Notes: generated by a model from the letters alone, not told the origin. Positions 25,950 to 36,093 are shown, numbered from the stretch's first letter. The stretch is 64,000 nt of DNA from Lachnospiraceae bacterium (GCA_015057505.1 SVEG01000010.1:1-64000); one strand, 5' to 3'. Numbers and translations: made by a program.

Positions 25950-27540
25950 ACATATTACGTCCGAACTCCGAAAGCTCAAGTCCCGGATTACGGTCAAGCA
26001 CCATTCCGACACTCCAACTGTTAACAAACAAAAGAAGAGGATTATCCTTAAGATCCTTAATCTTCTTCATATCTGAAGTTCCCGTAATCTTATCAAGATC
26101 GGTATCCTTGCTGACAATCCAGCGTATATGCTCGTAAGGAAGCGGCTCAAGTCTGATTTCAACATTATATTCATTCTCAAGGCGATATTTGAGAACGTCA
26201 AACTGAAGTACACCTACAACGCCAACGATGATTTCCTCCATACCTGTATTGTACTCCTGGAAAATCTGGATTGCACCTTCCTGTGCAATCTGGAAAACAC
26301 CCTTGGTAAACTGTTTTCTCTTCATTGTGTCGAGCTGGCGTACTCTTGCAAAATGCTCGGGTGCGAATGTCGGAATTCCCTCGTACTCGAACTTTTTGCC
26401 CGGCATACAAATCGTATCGCCGATTGAGAAAATACCCGGATCAAACACACCGATGATATCTCCTGCATAAGCCTCATCGATAACCTTTCTCTCTTGCGCC
26501 ATAAGCTGCTGCGGCTGTGAAAGACGAAGCTTTTTGTTACCCTGAACATGATAAACTTCTTTTTCGGCATCAAACTGGCCCGAACAGATTCTCATAAAAG
26601 CAATTCTGTCGCGGTGCGCCTTGTTCATGTTAGCCTGAATCTTAAATACAAATGCAGAAAAGCTCTCATCAAAAGGATTTACCTCTCCGATGTCTGCCTT
26701 TCTCGGAAGCGGTGAAGAAGTCATCTTAAGGAAATGCTTAAGGAAAATCTCAACACCGAAGTTTGTGAGTGCAGAACCGAAAAATACCGGTGAAAGTTCC
26801 CCCTTGCTTACAAGGTCGATATCAAAATCTGCACCTGCGCCGTCAAGAAGCTCCATCTCCTCAAGAAGTTTCTCTTTGGCGTCTTCGCCTATATAATCGG
26901 CAAGCTTCGGATCATCAATATCAATCTCCGTTACCTCGCCTTCCTTGGTTCCCTTCTCTGTGTCGGAAAACATTACAACCTTACGGCTGTTACGGTCGTA
27001 CACACCCTTAAAATTCTTACCTGAACCAATCGGCCAGTTAATCGGTGTAGTTGCGATACCAAGCTCTTTTTCAATCTCGTCGAGCAAATCAAAAGTATCG
27101 TTTGCATCACGATCTAATTTATTAATAAAAGTAAAAATCGGAATATGTCTCATTACACATACCTTGAAAAGCTTACGTGTCTGTGCCTCAACACCCTTTG
27201 ACGCATCGATTACCATGACCGCGGAATCCGCTGCCATAAGTGTACGATAGGTATCCTCTGAGAAATCCTGGTGACCCGGTGTATCAAGTATGTTGATGCA
27301 GTAACCGTCGTACTCAAACTGCAAAACCGATGAAGTTACGGAAATACCTCTTTCCTTCTCAATCTCCATCCAGTCAGACACGGCATGACGCGCCGTAGCC
27401 TTACCCTTTACGGAGCCCGCCATATTAATCGCTCCGCCGTATAATAAAAACTTCTCAGTCAATGTAGTCTTACCTGCATCGGGGTGAGAAATAATTGCAA
27501 ATGTTCTTCTTCTGTTGATTTCTTCTCTGATATTTGACAC
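25948..27540 (-). CDS. prfC: Peptide chain release factor 3
   Basis: 530 residues. GTPase that recycles RF1/RF2 from the ribosome. P-loop SHPDAGKTT (18-26), switch II DTPGHQDFSEDTYRT, and guanine-specificity motif NKLDRD are intact. GTG start at 27540 with AGGAGG seven bases before. Monocistronic. Confidence 0.97.
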   Translation of the reverse strand: MSNIREEINRRRTFAIISHPDAGKTTLTEKFLLYGGAINMAGSVKGKATARHAVSDWMEIEKERGISVTSSVLQFEYDGYCINILDTPGHQDFSEDTYRTLMAADSAVMVIDASKGVEAQTRKLFKVCVMRHIPIFTFINKLDRDANDTFDLLDEIEKELGIATTPINWPIGSGKNFKGVYDRNSRKVVMFSDTEKGTKEGEVTEIDIDDPKLADYIGEDAKEKLLEEMELLDGAGADFDIDLVSKGELSPVFFGSALTNFGVEIFLKHFLKMTSSPLPRKADIGEVNPFDESFSAFVFKIQANMNKAHRDRIAFMRICSGQFDAEKEVYHVQGNKKLRLSQPQQLMAQERKVIDEAYAGDIIGVFDPGIFSIGDTICMPGKKFEYEGIPTFAPEHFARVRQLDTMKRKQFTKGVFQIAQEGAIQIFQEYNTGMEEIIVGVVGVLQFDVLKYRLENEYNVEIRLEPLPYEHIRWIVSKDTDLDKITGTSDMKKIKDLKDNPLLLFVNSWSVGMVLDRNPGLELSEFGRNM

Positions 27541-27598
27541 GATTTGTCCTCCTGCCTGAATCCGGCATATCTTTCTTTACCATATTTACCAAGATGTA

Positions 27599-27628
27599 AT
27601 TTTATCCCATAAAATACAGTGTTGTCAA
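27599..27628 (-). promoter_or_regulatory. Predicted SigA promoter of prfC
   Basis: TTGACA, 18-base spacer, TAAAAT on the minus strand. Confidence 0.6.
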
Positions 27629-27691
27629 GACATGCGCGGGTGGAGTTTTGGATTTTTGTGGTTATATATATCAACAAGCATTACAAAACAC

Positions 27692-29161
27692 TTACAACAA
27701 CGGCGACAGTAACCTAGACACCTGTTCTTTAACCCGCACCCCAAAACCTCTCTGCCTGTAATCATACAGCGTAAGCTCTCGGGATTTTCCGATGTCCTTC
27801 AGAAAAATCTGTTCCAGCTCCTTAGTTACGTCGGCATCATAAATCATTGCATTTACTTCAAAATTCAGTTTAAAGCTTCTAACATCCATATTAGCTGTTC
27901 CGACTGACGACACAATCCCATCCACCATAATTGATTTCGCATGCAAAAATCCGCTTTGGTATACATAACATTTTGCACCACAGCGCAATAAATCCCCGAC
28001 AAAAGAAAGTGTCGCCCAATATACAAAGGGATGGTCAGGCTTACACGGAATCATTACTTTCACCTCAACATCCCTCTGTGCCGCCATCTTAAGTGCACAA
28101 AACACAGCCTCATCCGGAATAAAATACGGACTCTGAATATAAATATTTTTCCGGGAATGATAAATCATATAGAGAAAATTGTCCCTGATTTGCTCGTTTT
28201 TTATGTCCGGACCGCTTGATATAATCTGGATACCTACGCCATCCTGTGCTTTCCCATTCTTCTCCACAATCTCCCTGCTTCTCTTCTGCATAACAAAATC
28301 CTTATATCCCAGACTTTCTCTCTCCGTCTCCGCCGCGTAGTTCCAATCCTGTACAAATTTAAGCATCAGCTCCATAACGGCATCGCCCTCAATTTTAAGA
28401 TGCGTATCACGCCAGTAACCATATTTCTTATCTATTCCCAAATACTCCTTACCGATATTAAAGCCTCCCATAAAACCAACAGCTCCGTCAATAACCACAA
28501 TTTTTCTGTGGTTACGGTAATTTACTCTCAAGTCTATCTTCTTTGCAATCGCCGGAAAAAATAAATTTACCCGAACTCCCGTTGCCTCAAGTTCCTTCCA
28601 ACGTCTGCCGGGAATTTTCCTGCTTCCTACACCGTCCGCAAGCACATACACCTTAACCCCTGTAGCCGCCTTTTTCTTAAGACATCTGCAAATCCTTTCA
28701 AACACAATATCCTCTCGGATTATATAATACTGCAAAAGCACAAATTTCTCCGCCTTTTCTATAGCTTCAATAAGCGCATCAAACTTACTGTTACCATCCG
28801 TAAAAATATCCACGGCATTATTTTCCGTATAAAAACAACTCCCTGTACGCAGATTGAGTCTCACAAGATTTACATAATCCTCATTCACCTTATCCGACAC
28901 CGTAAAATCATTAAGAATAATTTTTTCATCCTGCTTACCGGCCTCCACCACACGCATATCCTCAATCACTTTATTCTTAAATTTTCTTTCGCAATAAAAA
29001 TTTCGTCCAAAAAACAAATAAAGAACGAAACCGACAAGCGGCAAAAAATAAAGCACCAGAAGCCACGCCCATACTGTTTTGGGATCGCGACGCTGAAAAA
29101 ACACTATTACAAGAGCAAGTATCAGATTGAAAAAGAAGGCTCCGTACCATATATATGCCAT
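27692..29161 (-). CDS. cls: Cardiolipin synthase
   Basis: 489 residues. Two N-terminal membrane helices (about 3-20 and 33-52) and two phospholipase D HKD motifs: NYRNHRKIVVIDG (about 203-215) and FLHAKSIMVDG (about 385-395). It condenses two phosphatidylglycerols to cardiolipin. I choose the ATG at 29161, preceded by GGTGAGGTG; the frame extends to 29215 but without a ribosome binding site. It lies divergent to the transaldolase gene. Confidence 0.92.
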   Translation of the reverse strand: MAYIWYGAFFFNLILALVIVFFQRRDPKTVWAWLLVLYFLPLVGFVLYLFFGRNFYCERKFKNKVIEDMRVVEAGKQDEKIILNDFTVSDKVNEDYVNLVRLNLRTGSCFYTENNAVDIFTDGNSKFDALIEAIEKAEKFVLLQYYIIREDIVFERICRCLKKKAATGVKVYVLADGVGSRKIPGRRWKELEATGVRVNLFFPAIAKKIDLRVNYRNHRKIVVIDGAVGFMGGFNIGKEYLGIDKKYGYWRDTHLKIEGDAVMELMLKFVQDWNYAAETERESLGYKDFVMQKRSREIVEKNGKAQDGVGIQIISSGPDIKNEQIRDNFLYMIYHSRKNIYIQSPYFIPDEAVFCALKMAAQRDVEVKVMIPCKPDHPFVYWATLSFVGDLLRCGAKCYVYQSGFLHAKSIMVDGIVSSVGTANMDVRSFKLNFEVNAMIYDADVTKELEQIFLKDIGKSRELTLYDYRQRGFGVRVKEQVSRLLSPLL

Positions 29162-29209
29162 TTTATTACACCTCACCTTATAAGCTTGCCTCATTCTTGC
29201 AAATTCTAT

Positions 29210-29237
29210 TTGCATTTATTAAAAAAAATGGTACAAT
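29210..29237 (+). promoter_or_regulatory. Predicted SigA promoter of the transaldolase-like gene
   Basis: TTGCAT, 16-base spacer, TACAAT with TGG before the -10 element; 45 bases before the ATG. Confidence 0.6.
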
Positions 29238-29281
29238 ACTTCTAGCAGGAAATACTATAAATTTATAAGGAGACATATTAT

Positions 29282-29938
29282 ATGAAATTTTTTGTTGACA
29301 CAGCTAAAGTAGAAGATATCAGAAAAGCAAATGACATGGGCGTTATCTGTGGTGTAACAACTAACCCTTCTCTTATCGCAAAGGAAGGCGGCCGTTCACA
29401 GGAAGACGTATTAAAGGAAATCGCTTCTATCGTTGACGGACCTATCAGCGGCGAAGTTAAGGCTACTACAGTTGATGCTGAAGGTATGATTGCAGAAGGT
29501 AGAGAGATTGCAAAGCTTCACCCGAACATGGTTGTTAAAATTCCCATGACAGTAGAAGGATTAAAGGCTACTAAGGTTCTTTCTGCTGAAGGTATCAAGA
29601 CTAACGTTACTCTTGTTTTCAGCGCTAATCAGGCTTTACTTGCAGCAAGAGCAGGTGCTACATATGTTTCACCTTTCCTTGGACGTCTTGATGATATTTC
29701 ACAGCCCGGTATCGATTTAATCCGTGATATCGCTGAAATCTTCGCTATTCATGATATCGATACAGAGATTATCGCAGCTTCTGTTCGTAACCCGATTCAC
29801 GTAACAGACTGTGCACTCGCAGGTGCTGACATCGCAACAGTTCCTTACGGTGTAATCGAGCAGATGACAAAGCATCCCCTTACAGATCAGGGTATTGCTA
29901 AGTTCCAGGCTGATTACAAGGCTGTATTCGGTGAATAA
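29282..29938 (+). CDS. Transaldolase / fructose-6-phosphate aldolase family protein
   Basis: 218 residues, the short transaldolase class. It starts [18 protein letters not shown], carries [13 protein letters not shown], and the Schiff-base lysine in NMVVKIPMT (about residue 86). It also has the [23 protein letters not shown]-type core. Short members act as transaldolase (Bacillus type) or fructose-6-phosphate aldolase; the sequence alone does not separate them. GGAG precedes the ATG. Codon use looks like a highly expressed gene. The next gene follows after 30 bases. Confidence 0.92.
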   Translation: MKFFVDTAKVEDIRKANDMGVICGVTTNPSLIAKEGGRSQEDVLKEIASIVDGPISGEVKATTVDAEGMIAEGREIAKLHPNMVVKIPMTVEGLKATKVLSAEGIKTNVTLVFSANQALLAARAGATYVSPFLGRLDDISQPGIDLIRDIAEIFAIHDIDTEIIAASVRNPIHVTDCALAGADIATVPYGVIEQMTKHPLTDQGIAKFQADYKAVFGE

Positions 29939-29968
29939 TTAAGTTTTAGAAAGGAATACAACTGAGTT

Positions 29969-30430
29969 ATGGATTTATTTTTAAAGATATTGTTGATTGT
30001 AGTTATCGTACTTGGTGTAATTGCAGTCCTTCTCTTCTTCCTTGGTAAGAAAGCCGAGAAGAAGCAGGCAGAGAGCAAGGCAGCCATGGATGCCGCGCAG
30101 CAGACGATGACACTGTTTATCATCGACAAGAAGAAAATGAAGTTAAAAGACGCCGGGCTTCCGAAGGTTGTTTTGGAGTCAACTCCCAAATACGCCAACC
30201 TATACAAAATGCCCATTGTCAAAGTTAAAGTCGGCTCCAGGGTAATGTCTTTAATCGCTGAGCCCAGGGTTTACGAAACGCTTCTTCCCAAGCAGGAAGT
30301 TAAAGCTACAGTAAGCGGCCTTTACATCACAAGCGCGAAGAGAATCCGCGGACCGGTTTACGAAGGCAAGCGTAAGAAATCCTTCCGCGAGAAGCTCGAA
30401 GACATGAAAGCAAAAGCTGAGAAGAAATAA
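29969..30430 (+). CDS. Single-pass membrane protein of unknown function
   Basis: 153 residues: one N-terminal membrane helix (about 4-25), a lysine-rich hinge, then a compact domain (about 45-125) with the segments MPIVKVKVGSRVMSLIAEPRVYE and KATVSGLYITS that look like beta strands, and a basic tail. No known motif. GAAAGGA precedes the ATG. It appears co-transcribed with the transaldolase gene and ends in a strong terminator. Confidence 0.82.
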   Translation: MDLFLKILLIVVIVLGVIAVLLFFLGKKAEKKQAESKAAMDAAQQTMTLFIIDKKKMKLKDAGLPKVVLESTPKYANLYKMPIVKVKVGSRVMSLIAEPRVYETLLPKQEVKATVSGLYITSAKRIRGPVYEGKRKKSFREKLEDMKAKAEKK

Positions 30431-30441
30431 TCATAGCAATT

Positions 30442-30479
30442 AAAAAGTCCTCTGCAGAATCGCAGAGGACTTTTTTTAT
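30442..30479. terminator. Bidirectional intrinsic terminator
   Basis: Arms AAAAAGTCCTCTGC and its complement with a six-base loop, T runs on both sides. It serves the converging genes ending at 30430 (+) and 30500 (-). Confidence 0.9.
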
Positions 30480-30499
30480 TTAAAACCCCACCCATACAA

Positions 30500-32038
30500 T
30501 TAAACATCTTCTTTAGTTTCTTCGCTCATATATTTCTTAGCATCCTTCATAAAGCTCACAACTATAAGTACTAACACTATTGCGATTGGAAAGGCGGCCA
30601 CAATGCTTACCGACTGCAGATTGTTCATAGAACTCTCTGCAAAAACAAGTGCTATCGGTAATAATATAAGCAGGATACACCACATGAGCTGGATTAACTT
30701 ATGAGGTGATTTACCCTCCTCAAGTCTGTGATAACTGTAGCAGGATGCCGTAAGCGCAATTGAGTCAAATGATGTTGCGTAAAACAACATCATTGTTATG
30801 AGTACGACAATCAGAATAAGTGTTGCGCAAGGCATGGACTTAATCATCTCGATGATTGTGCCGTACATATCGCCCGTTTCAAGATACTGCGAGATAAAAT
30901 CTGCTTTTCCCGAAACCTGCTGTCCCATGGAATAATTGCCGAGACCAATAAAGCTTACGATTGTTGAACCTACACCAAACACATATCCGCCAAAAATAGT
31001 CTGTCTGATAGTTCTTCCCTTTGAAATACTTCCGATAAAGAATGGCGCCGCAACACACCAAACCATCCAGTATGCCCAGTAGTAAATCGTCCAATTTTGT
31101 GGGAAGCTGTTTTCTCGCATCGGATCTGAAAATGTAGAAAGTCCGATAAAATTCTGAATCATTCTTCCAAACGACTCAACACCTGTTTCGATAATATATC
31201 TGGTCTCCCCTCCAAATAATACTACAAAAATAATCAATCCGAAGAACAGGAAAATACAAATATTTGCAAGTCTGCTGATTCCTTTAAATCCATGCAATAA
31301 TGAAAATGTATACACTGCGCAGGTTGCCAAAAGAATAATTATTGTTATGAGTGTTCTGCTCATCTCGAACCCAAACAATTCATTAATAATGCTTGCCATA
31401 AGCGGTGTAGCAACACTAAAAGTTGTTGCTGTTCCGGCAAGAAGTGCAAATACCGCAAGCAAATCGATTATTTTACCGGGAATACCATCAGTATGCTTAC
31501 CAAGCAATGGACGACAAGCCTCTGAATATTTCTGTCTGTCTCTTTTTCTTACATGAAGCATAAATCCGAATGCTACCGCAAGCACAAGATAAAATGCCCA
31601 CGGAATAAAACTCCAATGAAATAAGGGATATACTCCTGCCCACTCCTGAAGCGTTCCCATACTTGTCACATGTGGGTCTGTTCCATAGTAAATCCACTCA
31701 GAAAATGAGTAAAATAAAATATCCGCCGCAAGACCACAGGTAAACATCATGGAGCCCCATGCAAAGAATGAATACTTTGGTTTCTCGTCTTTACCACCAA
31801 GCACTATATTACCATACTTGGACATTGCAATATAAATCGAAACAATAAAGATTCCGAGACCGATAACAAGATAATACACTCCAAATGTATCACCAAAGAA
31901 AAATCTTACCTTACTCAGAATTACGTTAGACTGTTCCGGCAAAAAGAAAAACACAAAACACAATGCAACTACTATTGCAAGCGGCACCAATGTAATCATC
32001 CAGTCTATCTGATTCTTTTTAACACTTTTTTTATCCAT
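30500..32038 (-). CDS. BCCT-family betaine/choline/carnitine transporter
   Basis: 512 residues with about 12 membrane helices. BCCT features: the WSFIPWAFYLVLAVAFGFM region (about 142-160, the aromatic substrate box), and the WTIYYWAYWMVWCVAAPFFIG stretch (about 315-335). Such transporters take up quaternary amines with sodium or protons. Four bases separate it from the fused LicC-LicA gene upstream, so choline is the likely substrate. The family could also be a betaine or carnitine carrier. Confidence 0.9.
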   Translation of the reverse strand: MDKKSVKKNQIDWMITLVPLAIVVALCFVFFFLPEQSNVILSKVRFFFGDTFGVYYLVIGLGIFIVSIYIAMSKYGNIVLGGKDEKPKYSFFAWGSMMFTCGLAADILFYSFSEWIYYGTDPHVTSMGTLQEWAGVYPLFHWSFIPWAFYLVLAVAFGFMLHVRKRDRQKYSEACRPLLGKHTDGIPGKIIDLLAVFALLAGTATTFSVATPLMASIINELFGFEMSRTLITIIILLATCAVYTFSLLHGFKGISRLANICIFLFFGLIIFVVLFGGETRYIIETGVESFGRMIQNFIGLSTFSDPMRENSFPQNWTIYYWAYWMVWCVAAPFFIGSISKGRTIRQTIFGGYVFGVGSTIVSFIGLGNYSMGQQVSGKADFISQYLETGDMYGTIIEMIKSMPCATLILIVVLITMMLFYATSFDSIALTASCYSYHRLEEGKSPHKLIQLMWCILLILLPIALVFAESSMNNLQSVSIVAAFPIAIVLVLIVVSFMKDAKKYMSEETKEDV

Positions 32039-32042
32039 AATT

Positions 32043-33800
32043 TTATACTCCTCCTAAATCCTTAACTATTCTGTAATACTCCTTTGCAAACCTGTACTGG
32101 CGAAGCGAATACTCCCCAAACTCTATACCGAGTTCTCTTTTATACTCGCACCAGTTACTCCAGAGTAAACCGCATACCGCTATATAGCAGTATATTTTTA
32201 TACGAATCTCCTGAGTACAACCCTCTGTAAAATATGCGTCGATAAGCGCATCCACGTATTCCCTGTCATACATCGCATAAACACAAAACATCGCAATATC
32301 CACATGAGGGTCCTGCATACCCGAATATTCCCAATCAATAAGACGAATATCTTCCTTGCCGTCCGCTCCCCGCACGAAAAGGAAATTATCGGGAACCGCA
32401 TCTATATGTGTAAGAACTTCCTCACATTTGTACTTTTCTATGTAAGGCCTTAACTTAAGTACCTGCTCCTTTGTCTTCTTATAATCACGGTATACCGACG
32501 GTTTGCCATCCCACAAAGATTCGTAAAAGTCTATTTGTTTAAAAAGATCGAATCTATGGTCTACTGATAATTTCTGCTCGTGAAAGTCCCTAAGCCTCTT
32601 CATGCACTTTTTAACGTCCTCTGCATCAAATGCATCACAGTTTCTTGCATCCGGCAAAAACTCCGTAATCTTATAACCATTGTCCGGATTAATGTATACT
32701 ATGTCGTCACAGATATTTTTATCACGGATGACATTATACACAGTTGCTTCTTCCCTACGATTAATTAACTGCTCCGTTCCTTCGCCCGGAATACGCATGA
32801 TGTATTTTTTGCCTTTGCAGTTAAAAATGAATGAACGATTCGTCATTCCCTTCTTAAGAAGGTTGATATCTACTATCTCGTCTTCTCCGGCATCAAGCGT
32901 GTCGGCAATTATATTTATCGCTCCCGTTTTTAGATGATTGGAACCGTTGTCGAGATCCCTAAGCTGTTCATATGTATTAATCTCTATGATTTTCTCCCCC
33001 GAAACAACCTTGGCAAGCAATATCATCCTGTCCTTTTCAAAAAGCGCTTCCTCCCAAAAAACTCCGTCATAGTTAGGATTGGCGCACATTTCAGCAATCT
33101 TCTTACGAAGTGCCTCTGCCTGTTCCTCTTTAATGTAAGCAATACCTATCATCGCATTGCCACCCGAAGACGCATCCGTCGTTACAAGCTCCATCTTACG
33201 ATTAACCCTGACTGTACTGTCCTTGTCTATCATATCAGTAACCATATACCACGAATACAGTTCATTCCTACTGAAAGGATTGGTTCCGCACCAAATATCA
33301 CATGGAATTATGTAACTATTTGAAATCTTATCCGCTACAAGCTTAAGCGAATGCAAATTATTCTTATGGGCATATTCGTTGCAAACCACGAGTTCAACAT
33401 TATATTCGTCAATAAGATACTCATAGTGCTCCTTCATATATCCGACAATAACATAAATATTTTGCACTCCGACCTCACGTAAGTATTTAATTGTTCTCTC
33501 TATAAGCGGCTCACCGTCCACCTCAAGAAGCCCTTTTGGCACCTCTGTATTAATCGGAACCATTCGCATACCGTAGCCTGCTGCAAGGATTATCGCATTC
33601 TGCGGAGCATTTGCCTTAAACTCCCTCTTCGCCTTATCCGTAAGCTCCATTTTATTATCAATGTAACCTTCATCTGCCAAACTCTTCAAACTTTTGTTCA
33701 CGGCTCCAAGTGAATACCCCGTAAACTCCGCCAAAGCACGCTGATTGGTATACTCTCTCATATGTAATTCGTTCAAAATATCCGATTCTTGTTTGTTCAT
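32043..33800 (-). CDS. Fused winged-helix / LicC cytidylyltransferase / LicA choline kinase
   Basis: 585 residues, three parts. Residues 1-65: a MarR-like winged helix (ALAEFTGYSLGAVNKSLKSLADEGYI). Residues 71-290: nucleotidyltransferase, with the NAIILAAGYGMRM NTP-binding loop and PKGLLEV lysine, as in CTP:phosphocholine cytidylyltransferase LicC. Residues 295-585: choline/aminoglycoside-kinase fold with the catalytic HIDAVPDN (465-472) and metal-binding LIDWE (about 487-491), as in LicA. It would phosphorylate choline and make CDP-choline, then feed decoration of surface polymers. No phosphocholine transferase (LicD) is seen in this window. AAGGAGAAG precedes the ATG. Confidence 0.9.
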   Translation of the reverse strand: MNKQESDILNELHMREYTNQRALAEFTGYSLGAVNKSLKSLADEGYIDNKMELTDKAKREFKANAPQNAIILAAGYGMRMVPINTEVPKGLLEVDGEPLIERTIKYLREVGVQNIYVIVGYMKEHYEYLIDEYNVELVVCNEYAHKNNLHSLKLVADKISNSYIIPCDIWCGTNPFSRNELYSWYMVTDMIDKDSTVRVNRKMELVTTDASSGGNAMIGIAYIKEEQAEALRKKIAEMCANPNYDGVFWEEALFEKDRMILLAKVVSGEKIIEINTYEQLRDLDNGSNHLKTGAINIIADTLDAGEDEIVDINLLKKGMTNRSFIFNCKGKKYIMRIPGEGTEQLINRREEATVYNVIRDKNICDDIVYINPDNGYKITEFLPDARNCDAFDAEDVKKCMKRLRDFHEQKLSVDHRFDLFKQIDFYESLWDGKPSVYRDYKKTKEQVLKLRPYIEKYKCEEVLTHIDAVPDNFLFVRGADGKEDIRLIDWEYSGMQDPHVDIAMFCVYAMYDREYVDALIDAYFTEGCTQEIRIKIYCYIAVCGLLWSNWCEYKRELGIEFGEYSLRQYRFAKEYYRIVKDLGGV

Positions 33801-33835
33801 GTACTTCTCCTTTTTGATTTTCGTGAACTAGACAT

Positions 33836-33864
33836 ATAATAACACTGTTTAATTCTGTTGTCAA
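33836..33864 (-). promoter_or_regulatory. Predicted SigA promoter of the choline operon
   Basis: TTGACA, 17-base spacer, TATTAT with extended TG on the minus strand; 35 bases before the start. Confidence 0.7.
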
Positions 33865-33956
33865 TTATTTTTCAAGCAAACCTATAAAAGGACATTTCGG
33901 ATTTTTCGCAAATTTGTAAACATTTTCTTAAATTTGTTAATTATCACTTAAAGCCA

Positions 33957-33985
33957 TTGACTAAAACGATTAAAACGGTCAAAAT
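33957..33985 (+). promoter_or_regulatory. Possible promoter of the gene at 34018
   Basis: TTGACT, 17-base spacer, CAAAAT. The -10 box is weak. TTGAC and GTCAA also form an inverted repeat over this site. Confidence 0.35.
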
Positions 33986-34017
33986 AGTAACATATTAATT
34001 TAAGCAGGTGAATTATA

Positions 34018-34434
34018 ATGAGAGAAAAATTGATTCGTTTTATGATGGGACGCTACGGAATGGACCAACTTTCCAACTTCCTTCTTTGGACCGGTATGAT
34101 TGTCATCATCTTAAATATGTTTTTTAAATCTCCTATATTAAGCCTTATCGGAACCGTGGCGATGATATACGGATATGTCAGGATTTTTTCAAAAGATTAT
34201 GCAAAAAGAAGTGCCCAGAACAGGTGGTTCTTAGACAAAACTGCCTTTATAAGATATAAGTTCGGAGAGCTTAAGAACAAATTTAAGTCGGGACGCGGTA
34301 ACTCCTCCGCTCCTTCTACACATACAATTTTCATGTGCAAAAAATGCCACCAGAAAATCCGTGTACCAAGCGGCAAGGGCAAGATTGAGATTACATGCCC
34401 CAAGTGCCAATATCGTTTTATCAAAAGGAGCTAA
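34018..34434 (+). CDS. Small membrane protein with C-terminal zinc ribbon
   Basis: 138 residues: two membrane helices (about 20-36 and 40-57), a basic linker, and a zinc ribbon with CKKC and CPKC pairs (about 107-130). The ribbon resembles the MJ0042/GYF-like finger (IRVPSGKGKIEITCPKC). AGGTG precedes the ATG. It begins a three-gene group with the DUF5685 and DnaJ genes. Function unknown. Confidence 0.82.
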   Translation: MREKLIRFMMGRYGMDQLSNFLLWTGMIVIILNMFFKSPILSLIGTVAMIYGYVRIFSKDYAKRSAQNRWFLDKTAFIRYKFGELKNKFKSGRGNSSAPSTHTIFMCKKCHQKIRVPSGKGKIEITCPKCQYRFIKRS

Positions 34435-34439
34435 ATCCT

Positions 34440-35288
34440 ATGTTTGGTTTTATTACGGTCAACAAACAGGAACTCAAATTCAAAGAGTTCGATTGCTATC
34501 ATGAATATTATTGCGGTCTTTGCAATACCTTAAAGAAAAGATTTGGCAGACGTGCACAGCTTTCACTCAGTTACGACATGACTTTTCTTGTGATGCTTCT
34601 TACCTCGCTTTACGAGCCCGAGAACTGTCACTCATGCTGTCGCTGCTTTGCACATCCTTTCAGGAAAAATGCATACCGCACCAACAAATACACCGATTAT
34701 GTTGCTGACATGACACTTGTTTTGAGCTATTATAAGTGTATGGACGATTGGGCAGACGACAAGCGTATGTCAAGAAAAGCCTATGCTGATCTCATCAAGA
34801 AGAATGTTCAGGCACTTTCAGAGCGTTACCCCGAAAAAACCTCTGTCATAAAAGATAACCTTGATGCTCTTACGGCTGCAGAAGCCGCTAACGAGACCAA
34901 CATCGACAAATTATCAGGAATTTTCGGCAATATTATGAGCGAAATCTTTGTAGTTGACAAAGACATGTGGGAGCCACATCTTCGAAGCATCGGCTTTTAC
35001 ATGGGCAAATTTATATATATTCTTGACGCCTACGTTGATTTGGAAGAGGATATTAAGAAGAAGCATTTTAACCCTCTTGCCTCCAAGGACGTCAATATCG
35101 ACGCCTGGATTAAGCAACTTCTTACAATGATTTCGGCAGAATGTGCCAAGGAATTCGAGAAACTACCTCTCGTCGAGCATGTGGAGATTTTGCGCAATAT
35201 CATATATTCCGGCATGTGGACACAATACGAGCTTAAGCTTAACAAAAAAAATAATAAGAAGGACTCCTCAAATGAAAAATCCTTATGA
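34440..35288 (+). CDS. DUF5685 family protein
   Basis: 282 residues. It opens [37 protein letters not shown], which is the conserved start of this Clostridia family, with several cysteines (CGLC, CHSCCRC) that may bind metal. The rest is helical and soluble, resembling all-alpha isoprenoid or polyamine-like folds in its Asp-rich pair [11 protein letters not shown]. The family is uncharacterised. I choose the ATG at 34440 with GGAGC upstream. Between the zinc-ribbon and DnaJ genes. Confidence 0.85.
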   Translation: MFGFITVNKQELKFKEFDCYHEYYCGLCNTLKKRFGRRAQLSLSYDMTFLVMLLTSLYEPENCHSCCRCFAHPFRKNAYRTNKYTDYVADMTLVLSYYKCMDDWADDKRMSRKAYADLIKKNVQALSERYPEKTSVIKDNLDALTAAEAANETNIDKLSGIFGNIMSEIFVVDKDMWEPHLRSIGFYMGKFIYILDAYVDLEEDIKKKHFNPLASKDVNIDAWIKQLLTMISAECAKEFEKLPLVEHVEILRNIIYSGMWTQYELKLNKKNNKKDSSNEKSL

Positions 35289-36027
35289 TGTGCTTGGCGT
35301 TTCAAGGAACGCAAGCGCAGACGAAGTTAAAAAAGCATATAGAAATTTGAGTCGTAAATATCACCCCGACGCCAACGTTAACAACCCTAACAAAGAAGCC
35401 GCCGAAGAAAAGTTCAAGGAAATCCAGGCCGCATATCAGGCGATAATCGACGGCAAGGCCGACTACTACGACAATCCTCAGGGCTACGGCGGACAAGGCT
35501 ATGGTTCTGCCTACGGCGGAAGTTATGGTGGACAGCGTAGCGGACAAGGTTACAGCGATTATGAAGATTTCGGCGGTTTTGGCAACTTTGGCGGTTTTGG
35601 ACCGTTTGGTTTCGGTGGCTATTACAGCACCGGCGGTGGACAACGTACACGTAATGAATCCACAGAAGATATGTACTTCCGTGCAGTCCGCAACTACATT
35701 CAAAGCGGTCATTATCGTGAAGCCCTTACCGCTCTTGAAAACATTCAGGACAGAAACGGCACCTGGTATTACTACAGCTCCATTGCCAACATGAGACTCG
35801 GCAATCAGGCCACCGCCCTTGAACATATACAGACAGCCATCGAACTCGAGCCCGACAATCAACAATACCGTCAGGCTTATTCACAATTCCAAAGCGGTAG
35901 CTCCTGGTACAGCGGAATGGGCGGCGCTTACGAGATGCCCCAGACCTCACAGGGCGGATTTTGCTTAAGACTTTGCCTTGCGAATCTTTTCTGTAACTGT
36001 TTTTGTGGGCCGGGGATTTGCTGTTAG
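35272..36027 (+). CDS. DnaJ-domain protein with TPR-like region and Cys-rich end
   Basis: 251 residues. J domain (1-65) with the HPD tripeptide in [11 protein letters not shown] (DnaK activation), a Gly/Tyr/Phe-rich stretch (about 70-125), a TPR-like helical region (about 135-210), and a Cys-rich, hydrophobic C-terminal end that might insert in membrane or be acylated. It is not the canonical DnaJ (no central zinc fingers). GGACTCCTC precedes the ATG; it overlaps the previous gene by 17 bases. It may deliver clients of the two upstream proteins to DnaK, which is a guess. Confidence 0.88.
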   Translation: MKNPYDVLGVSRNASADEVKKAYRNLSRKYHPDANVNNPNKEAAEEKFKEIQAAYQAIIDGKADYYDNPQGYGGQGYGSAYGGSYGGQRSGQGYSDYEDFGGFGNFGGFGPFGFGGYYSTGGGQRTRNESTEDMYFRAVRNYIQSGHYREALTALENIQDRNGTWYYYSSIANMRLGNQATALEHIQTAIELEPDNQQYRQAYSQFQSGSSWYSGMGGAYEMPQTSQGGFCLRLCLANLFCNCFCGPGICC

Positions 36028-36058
36028 TGTGTAGAACATTATTTATATTTTAATATGC

Positions 36059-36093
36059 AAAAAGCGGTCGGATATCGAATCTGACCGCTTTTA
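36059..36093. terminator. Bidirectional intrinsic terminator
   Basis: Arms AAAAAGCGGTC and GACCGCTTTT around an inner GAT/ATC pair. It separates dnaJ-like (+) from purC (-). Confidence 0.85.

Noticed and set aside
35302-35865. 187-residue open frame on the minus strand
   Set aside because: It is antisense to the J-domain gene, whose protein has a clear HPD motif and TPR-like region; the frame is a by-product of codon bias.
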